Counted from the stretch's first letter, positions 36,631 through 45,067 are shown. The stretch is 64,000 nt of DNA from Rikenella microfusus DSM 15922 (GCF_000427365.1 NZ_KE386488.1:1771882-1835881), one strand, 5' to 3'. Made by a program: numbers and translations. Notes: generated from the letters alone by a model not told the origin.

Positions 36631-37197
36631 TCAGTTTCTTTCCGTGTTCTTGGGTTTCCGGCCTTTGGGGCGTCGGATTATCTGCCCCTGTTGTCGTTCG
36701 AGATGACGGTAGAAAGTGCGTTCGTTCAGTTTTACCGTTTTGCAGATTTCGCTCACCGACACGTGTTCCGCCGTATGGTACATCCGGAAAGCGAGACTGA
36801 GCTTCTGGAGGATTTCGCGTCGGGGGCCTTTGGGGCGGCCCGCCGATTTGGCATCGCGGAGCGCTTCTCCGGTCGTTTTTTCCGGCAGCGAGTCGGCCGG
36901 CCGTTTCCGCATGTTGAAATCGAGCCACGGTTCGTCCAACACACGCAATGCCGCTCCTTTCTTTCCCAGCTTTTCGATCAGGTCGGCCAGTTCCTCCTTG
37001 GTACGGCATATGTCCGCCGCTTCTGCCGTTACCAGAATATCCCCCTTCCGCAGCAGGTTTACGAGCCGGTTCAGTTCCCGCGTTCCGGTCGCCTCGAAAA
37101 ATATGCTGCCGCTGCCTGCCCCTGCGTCGATCAGCGCGGCTATTTTTTCCTGTGCGTTGTTTTTGTCTGGTTCCAGCCTGAAATATCCCCGTATCAT
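36631..37197 (-). CDS. Serine-recombinase-like DNA-binding protein without the catalytic serine
   Basis: A 188-residue protein with the layout of a resolvase/invertase: an N-terminal domain (about 1-110) and a C-terminal helix-turn-helix (VSVSEICKTVKLNERTFYRH). The family start Y-A-R-V-S is here Y-F-R-L-E, so Glu9 replaces the nucleophile Ser. The DRLGR arginine motif is also broken (AADICR). The hinge GRPKGPRREIL is well kept. The gene is intact, without frameshift, so it is probably a DNA-binding regulator derived from a recombinase rather than a decaying enzyme. The 37198-37550 gap upstream shows no clear features. Confidence 0.75.
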   Translation of the reverse strand: MIRGYFRLEPDKNNAQEKIAALIDAGAGSGSIFFEATGTRELNRLVNLLRKGDILVTAEAADICRTKEELADLIEKLGKKGAALRVLDEPWLDFNMRKRPADSLPEKTTGEALRDAKSAGRPKGPRREILQKLSLAFRMYHTAEHVSVSEICKTVKLNERTFYRHLERQQGQIIRRPKGRKPKNTERN

Positions 37198-37549
37198 GTC
37201 TCTCTGTGCCCGTCTGCGTGATTACCGTTTCTGTAGTCCTTTGCGAAAATGTCAGTGTTCGTATAATCGTTCGGTTTTTCGTAAGGGTTTCAAACAAAGG
37301 TAATAACAATTCCGTTTATGTCCATAATTGTGCCGAAAATTATTAGGATAGAGAGATATACTGCGTATATTCATGCGGATACCGAGACCCGGCGATCCCC
37401 CTTACGAAAAACCGAACGGTTATTGGCACAGGGCAGCAGGCTTCGGGGAACGGGGCGGTTGCCGTCCGGCTCGGGCATCGGGCGCCGGCCTTTGTTGCGG
37501 CGGCTGCGGCCGCGCGATCGGAAGGTTGCAAATTATTTCTCTGCCGGTG

Positions 37550-37720
37550 AATGGTACGGTTAAAATAATGTTTCCGCGCCAGCGGACGGGCCGCAGCCTC
37601 CGGGCAGCGGAGGCCCGTAACTCGCGTCCGCTCGTCGTTCCTCCGCAGGCCGCGGCCTCATACAAGAAACCGTACGGTTCGGATAGCCGGGCGCGTTTTG
37701 CACCCGGTTAATCGCATATG
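37550..37720. repeat. REP-A partial copy
   Basis: ACGGTTAAAATAATGTTTCC, then GGGCCGCAGCCTCC and GCAGCGGAGGCCCG, match the reverse complement of about 25790-25865. Followed by AAACCGTACGGTT, a common REP-A edge word. Confidence 0.65.
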
Positions 37721-37942
37721 TCCGTATGTTTTTCCTTGATGGCAGGACTTTTGCCGGGGTGGGTAACGCTTTGATTCGGAGGGTACCGCAGGAGCGTTTC
37801 GGGAGTTTTGTCCGGTTTCGGGCGGAGTTTGTAATTCGGCGGGGGAAAATCGTGTTACGTCTGATTGCGGATATGCGTTCCGGGGCAGGCATTCGAAAAA
37901 TGCCTGCCCCGGAAACATATGCCGGTTTTGCGGAACCCGGCG

Positions 37943-39220
37943 TCAGAAAGACATCCCCATGCGTTGCCGCGCCCATGGGATCACCATCGCCGCCGGCTGT
38001 CCCGCCTCCAGCAGTTCGCGCATCTTCAGCATGTAGGGTTCCGAATGTTTATAGAATGCCGCCAACCCTTCGCACAGCGTATTGATCCGTTCGTTCGGAT
38101 CGCTTTTCGACGGGGTGAAACGGTGTTTCGGACATTCGCCGTGGCACAGGTGCAGGTACCTGCACCGCGAGCATTCCGCCGGCAGCGTGTTGCGTTTGTT
38201 CAGGCCGAAACGAAACTGTTCCGGACTCTCGAACATCGTCCGCAGGTGATCCGCGGCGATGTTGCCCAGCCGGTATTCCGGATAGACGAAGTGGTCGCAG
38301 GAATAGACATCCCCGTTGTGCTCCACCACCAGCGCGTCGCCGCACGTTTCGCAAAAGGCGCACAACCCCGGACGCACGCCGCACCATCCGGCCAGCGTCG
38401 CGTCGAACATCTGCACGAACCAGGTACCCACGTCGCCGGTTATCCATTCGTCGAAAATGTCGTTCAGGAAACGGCCGTAGGCCGCCGGGGAAATCGACCA
38501 TTCCGCCCGGTGCGAATCCGGGTCGTCCGGGCTGACGATCACTTCGCGCGGCCATCCCTCGATCCGTTTGACGTGCTCCGTCACCGGCAGGAACTGCATG
38601 AAACGGCTGCCGATGCTCTTCAGGAAACGGTATATCTCCTGTCCTTTCCTTTCGCTCGCCGCGCTGACTGCCGAAAGGGTGTTGAACTCCGCCCCGTTGA
38701 TCGCCAGCAGCTCGATGCCCCGCATCACGCTGTCGAACGTGGGCTTTCCGCCCCGATTCCGCCGGTTGGCGTCGTGCACTTCGGCCGGGCCGTCGATCGA
38801 AACGCCGACCAGGAACCGGTGCTCGGCAAAAAACTGCGCCCATTCGGCCGTAATCAGTGTGCCGTTGGTCTGGAGCGAATTTTCGATCTGTTTGTCGCCT
38901 TTGTATTTCTCCTGGAGGGCCATCGCCCGCCGGAAGAAGTCCAGTCCGGCCAGCAGCGGCTCCCCGCCGTGCCAGCAGAACGACACCACGGGCACCTGGT
39001 TTCCTTGTATATACTGTTGGATGAACTCCTCCAGCAGCTCGTCGCTCATCACGTCCGAGGGTTTCGCTTTCGGGGCCTGCAACTCCTTGTCGAGGTAATA
39101 GCAGTATTTGCAGTCGAGGTTGCAGGTGGCGCCGACGGGTTTGACCATCGCGCCGAAAGCGACGGCCCGGTTGCGCCTGAGCGCGTCGCCGAAAGTCAGG
39201 GTAGGCTTTTTTCTTTTCAT
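37943..39220 (-). CDS. Anaerobic sulfatase-maturating enzyme (radical SAM, SPASM)
   Basis: A 425-residue radical SAM enzyme that oxidises the active-site Ser or Cys of sulfatases to formylglycine without oxygen. CNLDCKYC at 33-40 gives the C-x3-C-x2-C that binds the SAM iron-sulfur cluster. FCWHGGEPLLAGLDFF and VSIDGPAEVHDANR are typical of anSME. The C-terminal SPASM region has the cysteines of two further clusters (GLCAFCETCGD, YSCDHF, ECSRCRYLHLCHGECPKHR). Start set at the ATG giving MKRKKPTLTFGD; the frame extends upstream only as shadow of the AraC gene. It lies 34 bases after that regulator, likely one operon. Its natural client in this window is the sulfatase at 1866-3473. Confidence 0.95.
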   Translation of the reverse strand: MKRKKPTLTFGDALRRNRAVAFGAMVKPVGATCNLDCKYCYYLDKELQAPKAKPSDVMSDELLEEFIQQYIQGNQVPVVSFCWHGGEPLLAGLDFFRRAMALQEKYKGDKQIENSLQTNGTLITAEWAQFFAEHRFLVGVSIDGPAEVHDANRRNRGGKPTFDSVMRGIELLAINGAEFNTLSAVSAASERKGQEIYRFLKSIGSRFMQFLPVTEHVKRIEGWPREVIVSPDDPDSHRAEWSISPAAYGRFLNDIFDEWITGDVGTWFVQMFDATLAGWCGVRPGLCAFCETCGDALVVEHNGDVYSCDHFVYPEYRLGNIAADHLRTMFESPEQFRFGLNKRNTLPAECSRCRYLHLCHGECPKHRFTPSKSDPNERINTLCEGLAAFYKHSEPYMLKMRELLEAGQPAAMVIPWARQRMGMSF

Positions 39221-39254
39221 CGGGGCGTAAAGATAGTGAAAGTCGGCCAGAGGT

Positions 39255-40145
39255 CTATATCCGTAATCCTTTTCGGTATCCGAGCGGCGTTTTGCCGGTT
39301 TTGCGCCGGAAAAACTTGCAGAAACCGGGCGTGTCGCTGAAACCGAGTCCGAGGGCGATGTCGCCCACGCTGTGTTTCGTGGAGCCGAGCAGCGTGCAGG
39401 CCTCCATGGCCAGCAGGTCGCCGAGCAGGCTCCCGATGCTTCGGCCTGTGCCTTCGCGCACGATCCGGGCCAGGTATTGTTCGCTGACGGCCAGCCGGCC
39501 GGCATAAAAGCGGACGGCATGTTCTTCCCGGAAATACCGGGTCGCGAGGGCGTGGAACTCTTGCAGGACGTGCTCTTTGCGGCTGAGGCGGCGGGCGATG
39601 ACGGTTTTGCGGGAGAGGAAGTCGGCGACGTCCAGGAACAGGGCGTTGCAGGCCGTCTGGATGCGCCGGAGCAGAAACCGGTGACCCGAGTTCAGGAGCG
39701 CCATCAATTCTTCCAGTTCCCGCCGCACGGTCTGCGCTTCGGGCTCGGTGAGGGAGACGGTATACCGGCGGTTGCGGCGCAGGGTGGCCAGCAGCATGGC
39801 CGTGGTCTGCGCCAGAAACGGATCGTCCGTGCGCACGGATTCCGAGAGGCTGAGGGTGATGAACCGGATGTCGGGACTGGAATAGAGGTGATCGGTCAGG
39901 TAGTCGGCGCCGTGGATCAGCAGGTCGCCGGCCTCCAGAACGATCGGTTCGCCGTTGAGACGCACTTCGGAACGCCCAGCGAGCATAAGGATCAGGTAAA
40001 ACTCGCGGTTGAAATAACTTTCGTCGGCCGGATAGCTGCGGTCTTCGTAACGGCTGGCGAAACAGACGATTTTCTCTCCGTAGTGGGGGATGCCGGGATG
40101 TTCCCGGAGCAGCCGGGTGTTGTCGAATATGCGCGGTTCGGCCAT
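39255..40145 (-). CDS. AraC-family transcriptional regulator
   Basis: A 296-residue regulator. The N-terminal cupin-like sensing domain (about 20-130) contains FNREFYLILMLAGRSEVRLN and VLEAGDLLIHGADYLTDH. The C-terminal double helix-turn-helix spans about 195-296: HAVRFYAGRLAVSEQYLARI, then SVGDIALGLGFSDTPGFCKF, the AraC signature. Start taken at MAEPRIF; frame further upstream has no similarity. It is followed directly by anSME and divergent from a YczE-like gene, so it may control either. The ligand is unknown. Confidence 0.92.
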   Translation of the reverse strand: MAEPRIFDNTRLLREHPGIPHYGEKIVCFASRYEDRSYPADESYFNREFYLILMLAGRSEVRLNGEPIVLEAGDLLIHGADYLTDHLYSSPDIRFITLSLSESVRTDDPFLAQTTAMLLATLRRNRRYTVSLTEPEAQTVRRELEELMALLNSGHRFLLRRIQTACNALFLDVADFLSRKTVIARRLSRKEHVLQEFHALATRYFREEHAVRFYAGRLAVSEQYLARIVREGTGRSIGSLLGDLLAMEACTLLGSTKHSVGDIALGLGFSDTPGFCKFFRRKTGKTPLGYRKGLRI

Positions 40146-40273
40146 TTTTGAGGGTGGTTGTCGGCCCTGAAATTTACGATTTGTTTCGGATTCGGCAAAA
40201 TTCGGAGCGGATCGGATAATTGTTTTCCGGCCGGAAAACCGGATATTTGCGGCGTTTTCGGAAAAGACAAAGT

Positions 40274-40945
40274 ATGAAAGAACGAGGATGGGCCGTGCGT
40301 TATGCGCTTTTCGTCGCCGGGTTGTATTTCCTGTCGGCGGGTATCGTGCTGATCGTGCGGTCGGCGTTGGGCACGACGCCCATATCGAGTGTGAATTACG
40401 TGCTGAGCCTCCATAGTCCGCTCTCGCTCGGTACATGGACGTTCATCGCCAATCTGGTGCTGATCGCCGGGCAGTTCTGGCTGATCCGCAGGCAGGCCAG
40501 CCGGAAGGATACGGTCGAGATTCTGTTGCAGGTGCCCTTTTCGTTCGTCTTTGCGGCGTTCATCGACCTCAATATGGCGCTGACGGACGGGGTGCGTCCG
40601 TCCGGTTATGCCGCTTCGCTGGCCTTATTGCTGGCGGGGTGCGTCGTACAGGCGGTCGGAGTGGTGCTCGAAATCAAACCGGGGGTGGCGATGATGAGTG
40701 CCGAGGCTTTCGTCAAATATGCCTCGCGGCGGTATCGTATGGATTTCGGCCGGTTCAAGGTGCGGTTCGATATAGCGCTGATTTCGCTGGCCGTGGCGAT
40801 TTCCTGGATATGCAGCCGCCGTATCGAAGGCGTGCGCGAGGGATCGGTGATCGCCGCCTGTATGACCGGGTATATCGTCACGTTTCTGAACGACAGAGTC
40901 ATGACTCGCCGGACGCTCGGCCGGTTGCGTATGCTTCGGAGGTAA
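40274..40945 (+). CDS. YczE/YitT-like membrane protein (DUF6198 type)
   Basis: A 223-residue integral membrane protein with about five to six helices: YALFVAGLYFLSAGIVLIV, the loop SALGTTPISSVNY, then FIANLVLIAGQFWLI, FSFVFAAFIDL, LLLAGCVVQAVGVVLEI and a late IALISLAVAISWI. The GTTPIS loop and the MMSAEAF motif are typical of the YczE/YitT group. Start taken at the ATG before KERGWAVRY; an upstream frame overlaps the divergent promoter region. Function is unknown. It is divergently paired with the AraC gene. Confidence 0.82.
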   Translation: MKERGWAVRYALFVAGLYFLSAGIVLIVRSALGTTPISSVNYVLSLHSPLSLGTWTFIANLVLIAGQFWLIRRQASRKDTVEILLQVPFSFVFAAFIDLNMALTDGVRPSGYAASLALLLAGCVVQAVGVVLEIKPGVAMMSAEAFVKYASRRYRMDFGRFKVRFDIALISLAVAISWICSRRIEGVREGSVIAACMTGYIVTFLNDRVMTRRTLGRLRMLRR

Positions 40946-41035
40946 TCGGCGCCCGGCGGCGGTCGGAGGAGAGGCTTGTGTTCCCCGTCGGGCGGTGGAA
41001 GCCGGCGGGGATTTTTCGTATCTTTACCGGCGATC

Positions 41036-41884
41036 ATGAAAAGGAAAAACCGGAACCGGAGGAGAGGAAACCGAGGCGCGGTGCCGCGGCGGGTGTGGAT
41101 GTGGACGCTCTTTTGGTTCGTGCTGGCTGCGGCGGCCATCGCCTGTTCGCATCGTCTCTCGCCGGTCGGTCCGGGAGCCGGGACGGATACCCGGCCGGCG
41201 GCCGGCCCTGTCGTTGCCGGGAAATCGTTGCCCGGCGGCCTCGAACTGCCTGCCTGCGGAGAACGGGATACGGTGATTTATAACGCGGAGGGGCGGTATT
41301 CGTTTCTTTACCGACCGGCCTGCAAGGTGTCGCGATGGGTCGCCTATAAACTCACGCGCAGCGATTTGGCGGGCGCCGCCGACCGCAGCGATGCTTTTCG
41401 GCCCGATCCCCGGCTGACTTCATTGGGCTGGCCGTCGGCCACGGACGCGGACTATAAGGGGAGCGGCTACGACCGGGGGCATCTGCTGCCGTCGGCCGAC
41501 CGCAAATGTTCGCGGGAAGCCAACCGGGCGACTTTTCTCTATTCGAATATGGCGCCGCAGTCGCCGAAACTGAACCGCGGGGCATGGAAGGCGTTGGAGG
41601 AGCGGTTGAGGAGCCTTACGGCGGATTACGACACGCTGTATATCGTGGTCGGAACGGTGGTGGACGGCCGTCCGAGGCGGATCGGCCGGGGGGTGGCGGT
41701 GCCGGGGTTGTTTTTTAAGGCGGCGGCGCTTCGCCGGGCGGATGTTTTCGATGCTGTGGCCTATGTGATGCCGAACGAGGCGGGGAGTCTCGGCGGGAAG
41801 CGGTACGCCGATTTCGAGGTGACGGTGGACAGTGTCGAACGGCTGACCGGCCTCGATCTGTTCCCGCGTATACCGACGCTTTGA
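41036..41884 (+). CDS. DNA/RNA non-specific endonuclease (NucA/Nuc1 family), exported
   Basis: A 282-residue nuclease. An N-terminal Arg-rich segment is followed by a transmembrane signal (VWMWTLFWFVLAAAAIACSH). The catalytic beta-beta-alpha-metal site is YDRGHLLPSADR (DRGH, His as general base). Downstream FLYSNMAPQSPKLNRGAW supplies the metal-binding Asn. The family usually degrades DNA and RNA outside the cytoplasm. The C-terminal VERLTGLDLFPRIP is also typical. Start chosen at MKRKNRNRR. ftcD follows 42 bases later. Confidence 0.93.
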   Translation: MKRKNRNRRRGNRGAVPRRVWMWTLFWFVLAAAAIACSHRLSPVGPGAGTDTRPAAGPVVAGKSLPGGLELPACGERDTVIYNAEGRYSFLYRPACKVSRWVAYKLTRSDLAGAADRSDAFRPDPRLTSLGWPSATDADYKGSGYDRGHLLPSADRKCSREANRATFLYSNMAPQSPKLNRGAWKALEERLRSLTADYDTLYIVVGTVVDGRPRRIGRGVAVPGLFFKAAALRRADVFDAVAYVMPNEAGSLGGKRYADFEVTVDSVERLTGLDLFPRIPTL

Positions 41885-41926
41885 CTCCGCGGGCCGGAAA
41901 GCGTTTCTTGTGAAAATACGGAGGGT

Positions 41927-42946
41927 ATGGAGAAAATCATCGAATGCGTCCCGAATTTCAGCGAAGGGCGCGACAAAAGGGTTATCGAGGCTATCGTGCA
42001 CGCTGCGGCGAGTATGCCGGGGGCGTATGTACTGCACACGGACAGCGGCGAGGCGGCGAACCGTACCGTCGTGACTTTCGCCGGCGAGCCGGAGGCGGTC
42101 GCCGAGGCTGCTTTCCGGGCTGTTAAAACAGCCGCGGAGCGGATCGATATGCGCAGGCAAACCGGCGAGCACCCCCGGATCGGGGCTACCGACGTATTGC
42201 CGCTGGTGCCTGTGCGGGGCGTCTCGCTGGCGGAATGCGCGGGGCTGGCGCGGAGATTGGCGGAAAGGGTAGGGGGCGAATTGGGGATTCCGGTCTATTG
42301 CTACGAGGCCGCTGCTTCTGCGCCGTATCGCAAAGGGCTGGAGAGTTGTCGGAGGGGGGAGTACGAGGGGCTGAGGGCGAAGCTGGAAGATCCGGCGTGG
42401 CGGCCCGATTTCGGGCCGGCGGTGTGGAACGAGTCGGTCGCGCGTACGGGGGCGAGCGTGATCGGGGCCCGGAATTTTCTGGGGGCGGTGAATTTCAATC
42501 TGGCTCCGACGGACGACCGGGCCGGCGATTTGGCGGTAGCCAAAGCGATTGCGAAAGAGATACGGGCCGCATCGGGTAGCGACTGGTCGTTGCCCGGCGT
42601 GAAGGCGATCGGCTGGTGGATCGGGGAATACGGGTTCGCGCAGGTATCGACCAACCTGACCGATATGCGGGCGACGGGACTGGCGCAGGCCTACGGGGCG
42701 GTTTCGGCGGCGGCGCGGCGGTACGGGAGGTCGGTTACGGGCACCGAGGCGATCGGTTTGCTGCCGCAATGGGCGCTGGACGATGCGGGACGCTGTTTCG
42801 GGGATTCGGGCGACGGGGCGACAGCGGCGGCGATTCGGGGGTTGGGGCTGGATACGATGCGCAGCCAGGGGCGGGTGTTCGACCCGGACGAAAAAATCGT
42901 GGAACGTGTGTTGGCGGCGAAGATGACGCGAAAAGTTCCGCGATAG
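41927..42946 (+). CDS. ftcD: Glutamate formimidoyltransferase
   Basis: A 339-residue enzyme transferring the formimino group from N-formimino-glutamate (histidine degradation) to tetrahydrofolate. Family start IIECVPNFSEGRDKRVIEAI; the binding segment HPRIGATDVLPLVPV is present (preceded by RRQTGE), as are NFNLAPTDDRAGDLA and VSTNLTDM. Only the transferase domains are present; the fused cyclodeaminase of the animal enzyme is absent. No hut genes are in the window. It may also serve folate one-carbon supply alongside gcvT. Confidence 0.95.
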   Translation: MEKIIECVPNFSEGRDKRVIEAIVHAAASMPGAYVLHTDSGEAANRTVVTFAGEPEAVAEAAFRAVKTAAERIDMRRQTGEHPRIGATDVLPLVPVRGVSLAECAGLARRLAERVGGELGIPVYCYEAAASAPYRKGLESCRRGEYEGLRAKLEDPAWRPDFGPAVWNESVARTGASVIGARNFLGAVNFNLAPTDDRAGDLAVAKAIAKEIRAASGSDWSLPGVKAIGWWIGEYGFAQVSTNLTDMRATGLAQAYGAVSAAARRYGRSVTGTEAIGLLPQWALDDAGRCFGDSGDGATAAAIRGLGLDTMRSQGRVFDPDEKIVERVLAAKMTRKVPR

Positions 42947-42949
42947 CGG

Positions 42950-43050
42950 GCAGACCGCAGGTGCCGCTCGGCACCCGATCCGGGAGCTTGCTTCGTCCCA
43001 AGCGGAGGCTTGCAGTTCGCGAGGCTCGCTTTGTCCCCGCCGGCTGCGCT
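42950..43050. repeat. REP-A-like fragment between ftcD and obgE
   Basis: GCAGGTGCCGCTCGGCACCC and GCAGTTCGCGAGGCTCGCTT resemble the 'GTGCCGAGCGGCAC' and 'AACTCGCAAAGCTCGTTTGG' words of the complete REP-A copy at 25.8-25.9 kb. Sits in the convergent gap. Confidence 0.45.
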
Positions 43051-43058
43051 TTCCAATC

Positions 43059-44069
43059 TTAGTCTTTCGTCAGCGTTTCCCATAGCATATCTTTTAGCTC
43101 CCGGATATGCAGTCCTGTAACCGAAGAGATGAACTGACGGGGAATGCCGTGCAGTTCCGGCGCGGCTTCGATCTCATGCGTCAGTGCGTCGGTCAGCTCC
43201 TCGTCGAGCATGTCGCTCTTGGTGATCGCCAGCAGGCGTCGTTTGTCCAGCATCTCCGGATTGTATTGTTTCAATTCGTTGAGCAGGATGCGGTATTCCT
43301 CCACGATGTCTTTCGTGTCGGCCGGGATCATGAACAGCAGCACCGAGTTGCGCTCGATATGGCGCAGGAACCGCGTTCCGATCCCTTTCCCCTCATGCGC
43401 CCCTTCGATGATGCCCGGAATGTCGGCCATCACGAACGAGTGTCCGTCGCGTACCTCGACGATGCCCAGGTTGGGTTCGAGCGTGGTGAAGGCGTAATCC
43501 GCTATCTTGGGCTTCGCTGCCGATACCACCGACAGCAGGGTCGATTTGCCGGCATTGGGGAAACCTACTAATCCCACGTCTGCCAGCACTTTCAGTTCCA
43601 GAATGAACCACCCTTCCTGCATCGGCTCGCCGGGCTGCGAGTAGCGTGGCGCCTGGTTGGTAGCGGTGCGGAAGTGCCAGTTGCCCAGGCCGCCGCGCCC
43701 GCCTCTGACGAGGATCACCTCTTGTTTGTCTTCCGTCACTTCGGCTACGGTTTCGCCTGTTTCGGCGTCTTTGGCGACGGTGCCGAGCGGAACGTCGAGG
43801 ACGATGTCTTTCCCGTTGCGGCCGTGGCTTTTGGCGCCGCTGCCGCCTTCGCCGTTTTCGGCCATCTGGTGGCGTTGGTATTTGAGGTGGATCAGGGTCC
43901 AGTACTGGTTGTTGCCGCGCAGGATCACGTGGCCGCCTCGGCCGCCGTCGCCGCCGTCCGGCCCGCCGAATTCGACGAATTTTTCGCGGCGGAAGTGGCT
44001 CGAACCGGGGCCGCCGTTGCCGGAACGGGCGTATATCTTGACGTAGTCTACGAAGTTGGAGGATGCCAT
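43059..44069 (-). CDS. obgE: GTPase Obg (CgtA)
   Basis: A 336-residue essential GTPase acting in 50S ribosome assembly and stress signalling. The N-terminal Obg fold (about 1-160) is Gly-rich: [20 protein letters not shown], then [14 protein letters not shown]. The G domain follows: [14 protein letters not shown] (P-loop), [11 protein letters not shown] (switch I), [14 protein letters not shown] (G3), then ITKSD as the NKxD variant and SSVTG. It lacks the long C-terminal OCT extension. Start at [11 protein letters not shown]. The convergent neighbour is ftcD. Confidence 0.97.
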   Translation of the reverse strand: MASSNFVDYVKIYARSGNGGPGSSHFRREKFVEFGGPDGGDGGRGGHVILRGNNQYWTLIHLKYQRHQMAENGEGGSGAKSHGRNGKDIVLDVPLGTVAKDAETGETVAEVTEDKQEVILVRGGRGGLGNWHFRTATNQAPRYSQPGEPMQEGWFILELKVLADVGLVGFPNAGKSTLLSVVSAAKPKIADYAFTTLEPNLGIVEVRDGHSFVMADIPGIIEGAHEGKGIGTRFLRHIERNSVLLFMIPADTKDIVEEYRILLNELKQYNPEMLDKRRLLAITKSDMLDEELTDALTHEIEAAPELHGIPRQFISSVTGLHIRELKDMLWETLTKD

Positions 44070-44125
44070 GGCTGAAGAGGTTGATTTTAAACGGAAGGGG
44101 GCAAACGTCGTGCCGCAGCCTGGCA

Positions 44126-44133
44126 CAAAAGTA
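44126..44133 (-). promoter_or_regulatory. Putative -7 element for obgE
   Basis: TACTTTTG on the minus strand fits TAnnTTTG, 57 bases upstream of the obgE ATG. No -33 TTTG is evident. Confidence 0.45.
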
Positions 44134-44162
44134 CACTTTTTTGCGGATTTTTCGGGCGGGGG

Positions 44163-44194
44163 CTTGTCTGTACGGGTTTTGTTGCTTATCTTTG
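44163..44194 (+). promoter_or_regulatory. Promoter of the tRNA cluster
   Basis: CTTG (44163-44166), 20-base spacer, TATCTTTG (44187-44194). The -7 box is a perfect match; the -33 box has one mismatch. tRNA-Thr starts 14 bases later. Confidence 0.65.
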
Positions 44195-44207
44195 CACTCG
44201 CAAAAAT

Positions 44208-44281
44208 GCCGATGTAGCTCAGTTGGCCAGAGCAGCTGATTTGTAATCAGCTGGTCGGGGGTTCGAATCCCTCCATCGGCT
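44208..44281 (+). tRNA. tRNA-Thr (UGU)
   Basis: 74 bases with acceptor pair GCCGATG/CATCGGC, the T-loop word GGTTCGAATCC and anticodon loop TTTGTAA, giving anticodon TGT (threonine, ACA). CCA is not encoded. Confidence 0.95.
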
Positions 44282-44418
44282 CTCCTTGTGTGGCGAGCCG
44301 GGGTGCGTAAGGGGGGAGGAAAGAAGGAAGGAAGGAAGAAAGGGGGCGGTAACGTGTGGGGAGAGAGCAGGGGGCGAGGATGTGCCGGCTGTCGATCATA
44401 TCATTAAAGTGTTCTTTC
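44282..44418. other. tRNA spacer with a purine-rich GGAA tract
   Basis: Between tRNA-Thr and tRNA-Tyr. Positions about 44310-44344 are almost pure purine with repeated GGAA units, a possible slippage tract. No promoter element was seen before tRNA-Tyr. Confidence 0.6.
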
Positions 44419-44501
44419 GGGCGGATACCAGAGTGGCCAAATGGGGCAGACTGTAAATCTGCTGGCTTACGCCTTCGGTGGTTCGAATCCATCTCCGCCC
44501 A
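44419..44501 (+). tRNA. tRNA-Tyr (GUA)
   Basis: 83 bases, class II with a long variable arm. Acceptor GGGCGGA/TCCGCCC; anticodon loop CTGTAAA with GTA (tyrosine). Its last 15 stem bases recur at 44698-44712. Confidence 0.95.
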
Positions 44502-44944
44502 CGAAATAGCTCTTTTGATGAAAGCCGTGAGGCCGTCAGGCTTCGTTCGGATTTTCGTTCCGGCCTGCAAACCTGTTTGTCAGGGACGGCGGCGGAAACG
44601 CAAACGAAAGGACGTAAGTCCGGAGGTTTTCAGCAAACGGGTTGTGTTGTAAGGGCCCTGCCGGGAGGCAGTGGAAAAAGACGCCGCAAGGCGGCTTAAT
44701 CCATCTCCGCCCGTAAACGGTTTTTGAAACGACGTAAGACTTTCACGCAGTTGCGCCGCAGGTCTGCTTGCCAAGAGCGGGTTGGCGGAAAGGCGGAAAC
44801 GGACGAAGTTCGGAGTCTTGTCCAAATAGAAAAGTTTGTAGGGTGCCTGCGGGGCAAATGGATAACGCAGCGAAAGCGCTGTGATCCGTTGTGGTTTCCC
44901 TCAAGAGTTACAGGCCGTTTTGTCCGTTCCTTTCGGGAAAAGGT
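44502..44944. other. Long tRNA spacer with a tRNA-Tyr 3'-end duplicate
   Basis: About 440 bases without a gene. AATCCATCTCCGCCC (44698-44712) exactly repeats the 3' end of tRNA-Tyr (44486-44500). Two stretches, about 44560-44702 and 44760-44892, look like diverged copies of one another, sharing GGCGGAAACG, GTA(A)GGG(C/T)GCCTGC-like and a final ATCC. No open frame is convincing. Confidence 0.6.
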
Positions 44945-44975
44945 TTTGGCGGTCGGACGGAAACAACTATCTTTG
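44945..44975 (+). promoter_or_regulatory. Consensus promoter for tRNA-Gly
   Basis: TTTG (44945-44948), 19-base spacer, TATCTTTG (44968-44975): a perfect Bacteroidetes promoter, 14 bases before tRNA-Gly. Confidence 0.82.
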
Positions 44976-44989
44976 CAAAGTAGATTCAT

Positions 44990-45062
44990 GCGGAAGTAGC
45001 TCAGTTGGTAGAGCATCAGCTTCCCAAGCTGAGGGTCGCGAGTTCGAACCTCGTCTTCCGCT
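44990..45062 (+). tRNA. tRNA-Gly (CCC)
   Basis: 73 bases. Acceptor GCGGAAG/CTTCCGC; D-arm GCTCAGTTGGTAGAGC; anticodon loop TTCCCAA with CCC (glycine, GGG). Followed by an intrinsic terminator. Confidence 0.95.
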
Positions 45063-45067
45063 CCCGG

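Noticed and set aside
44281-44990. Structured RNA gene such as RNase P RNA or tmRNA in the tRNA spacer
   Set aside because: No conserved core words of either RNA could be found. Only the tRNA-Tyr duplicate and weak internal repeats are visible.
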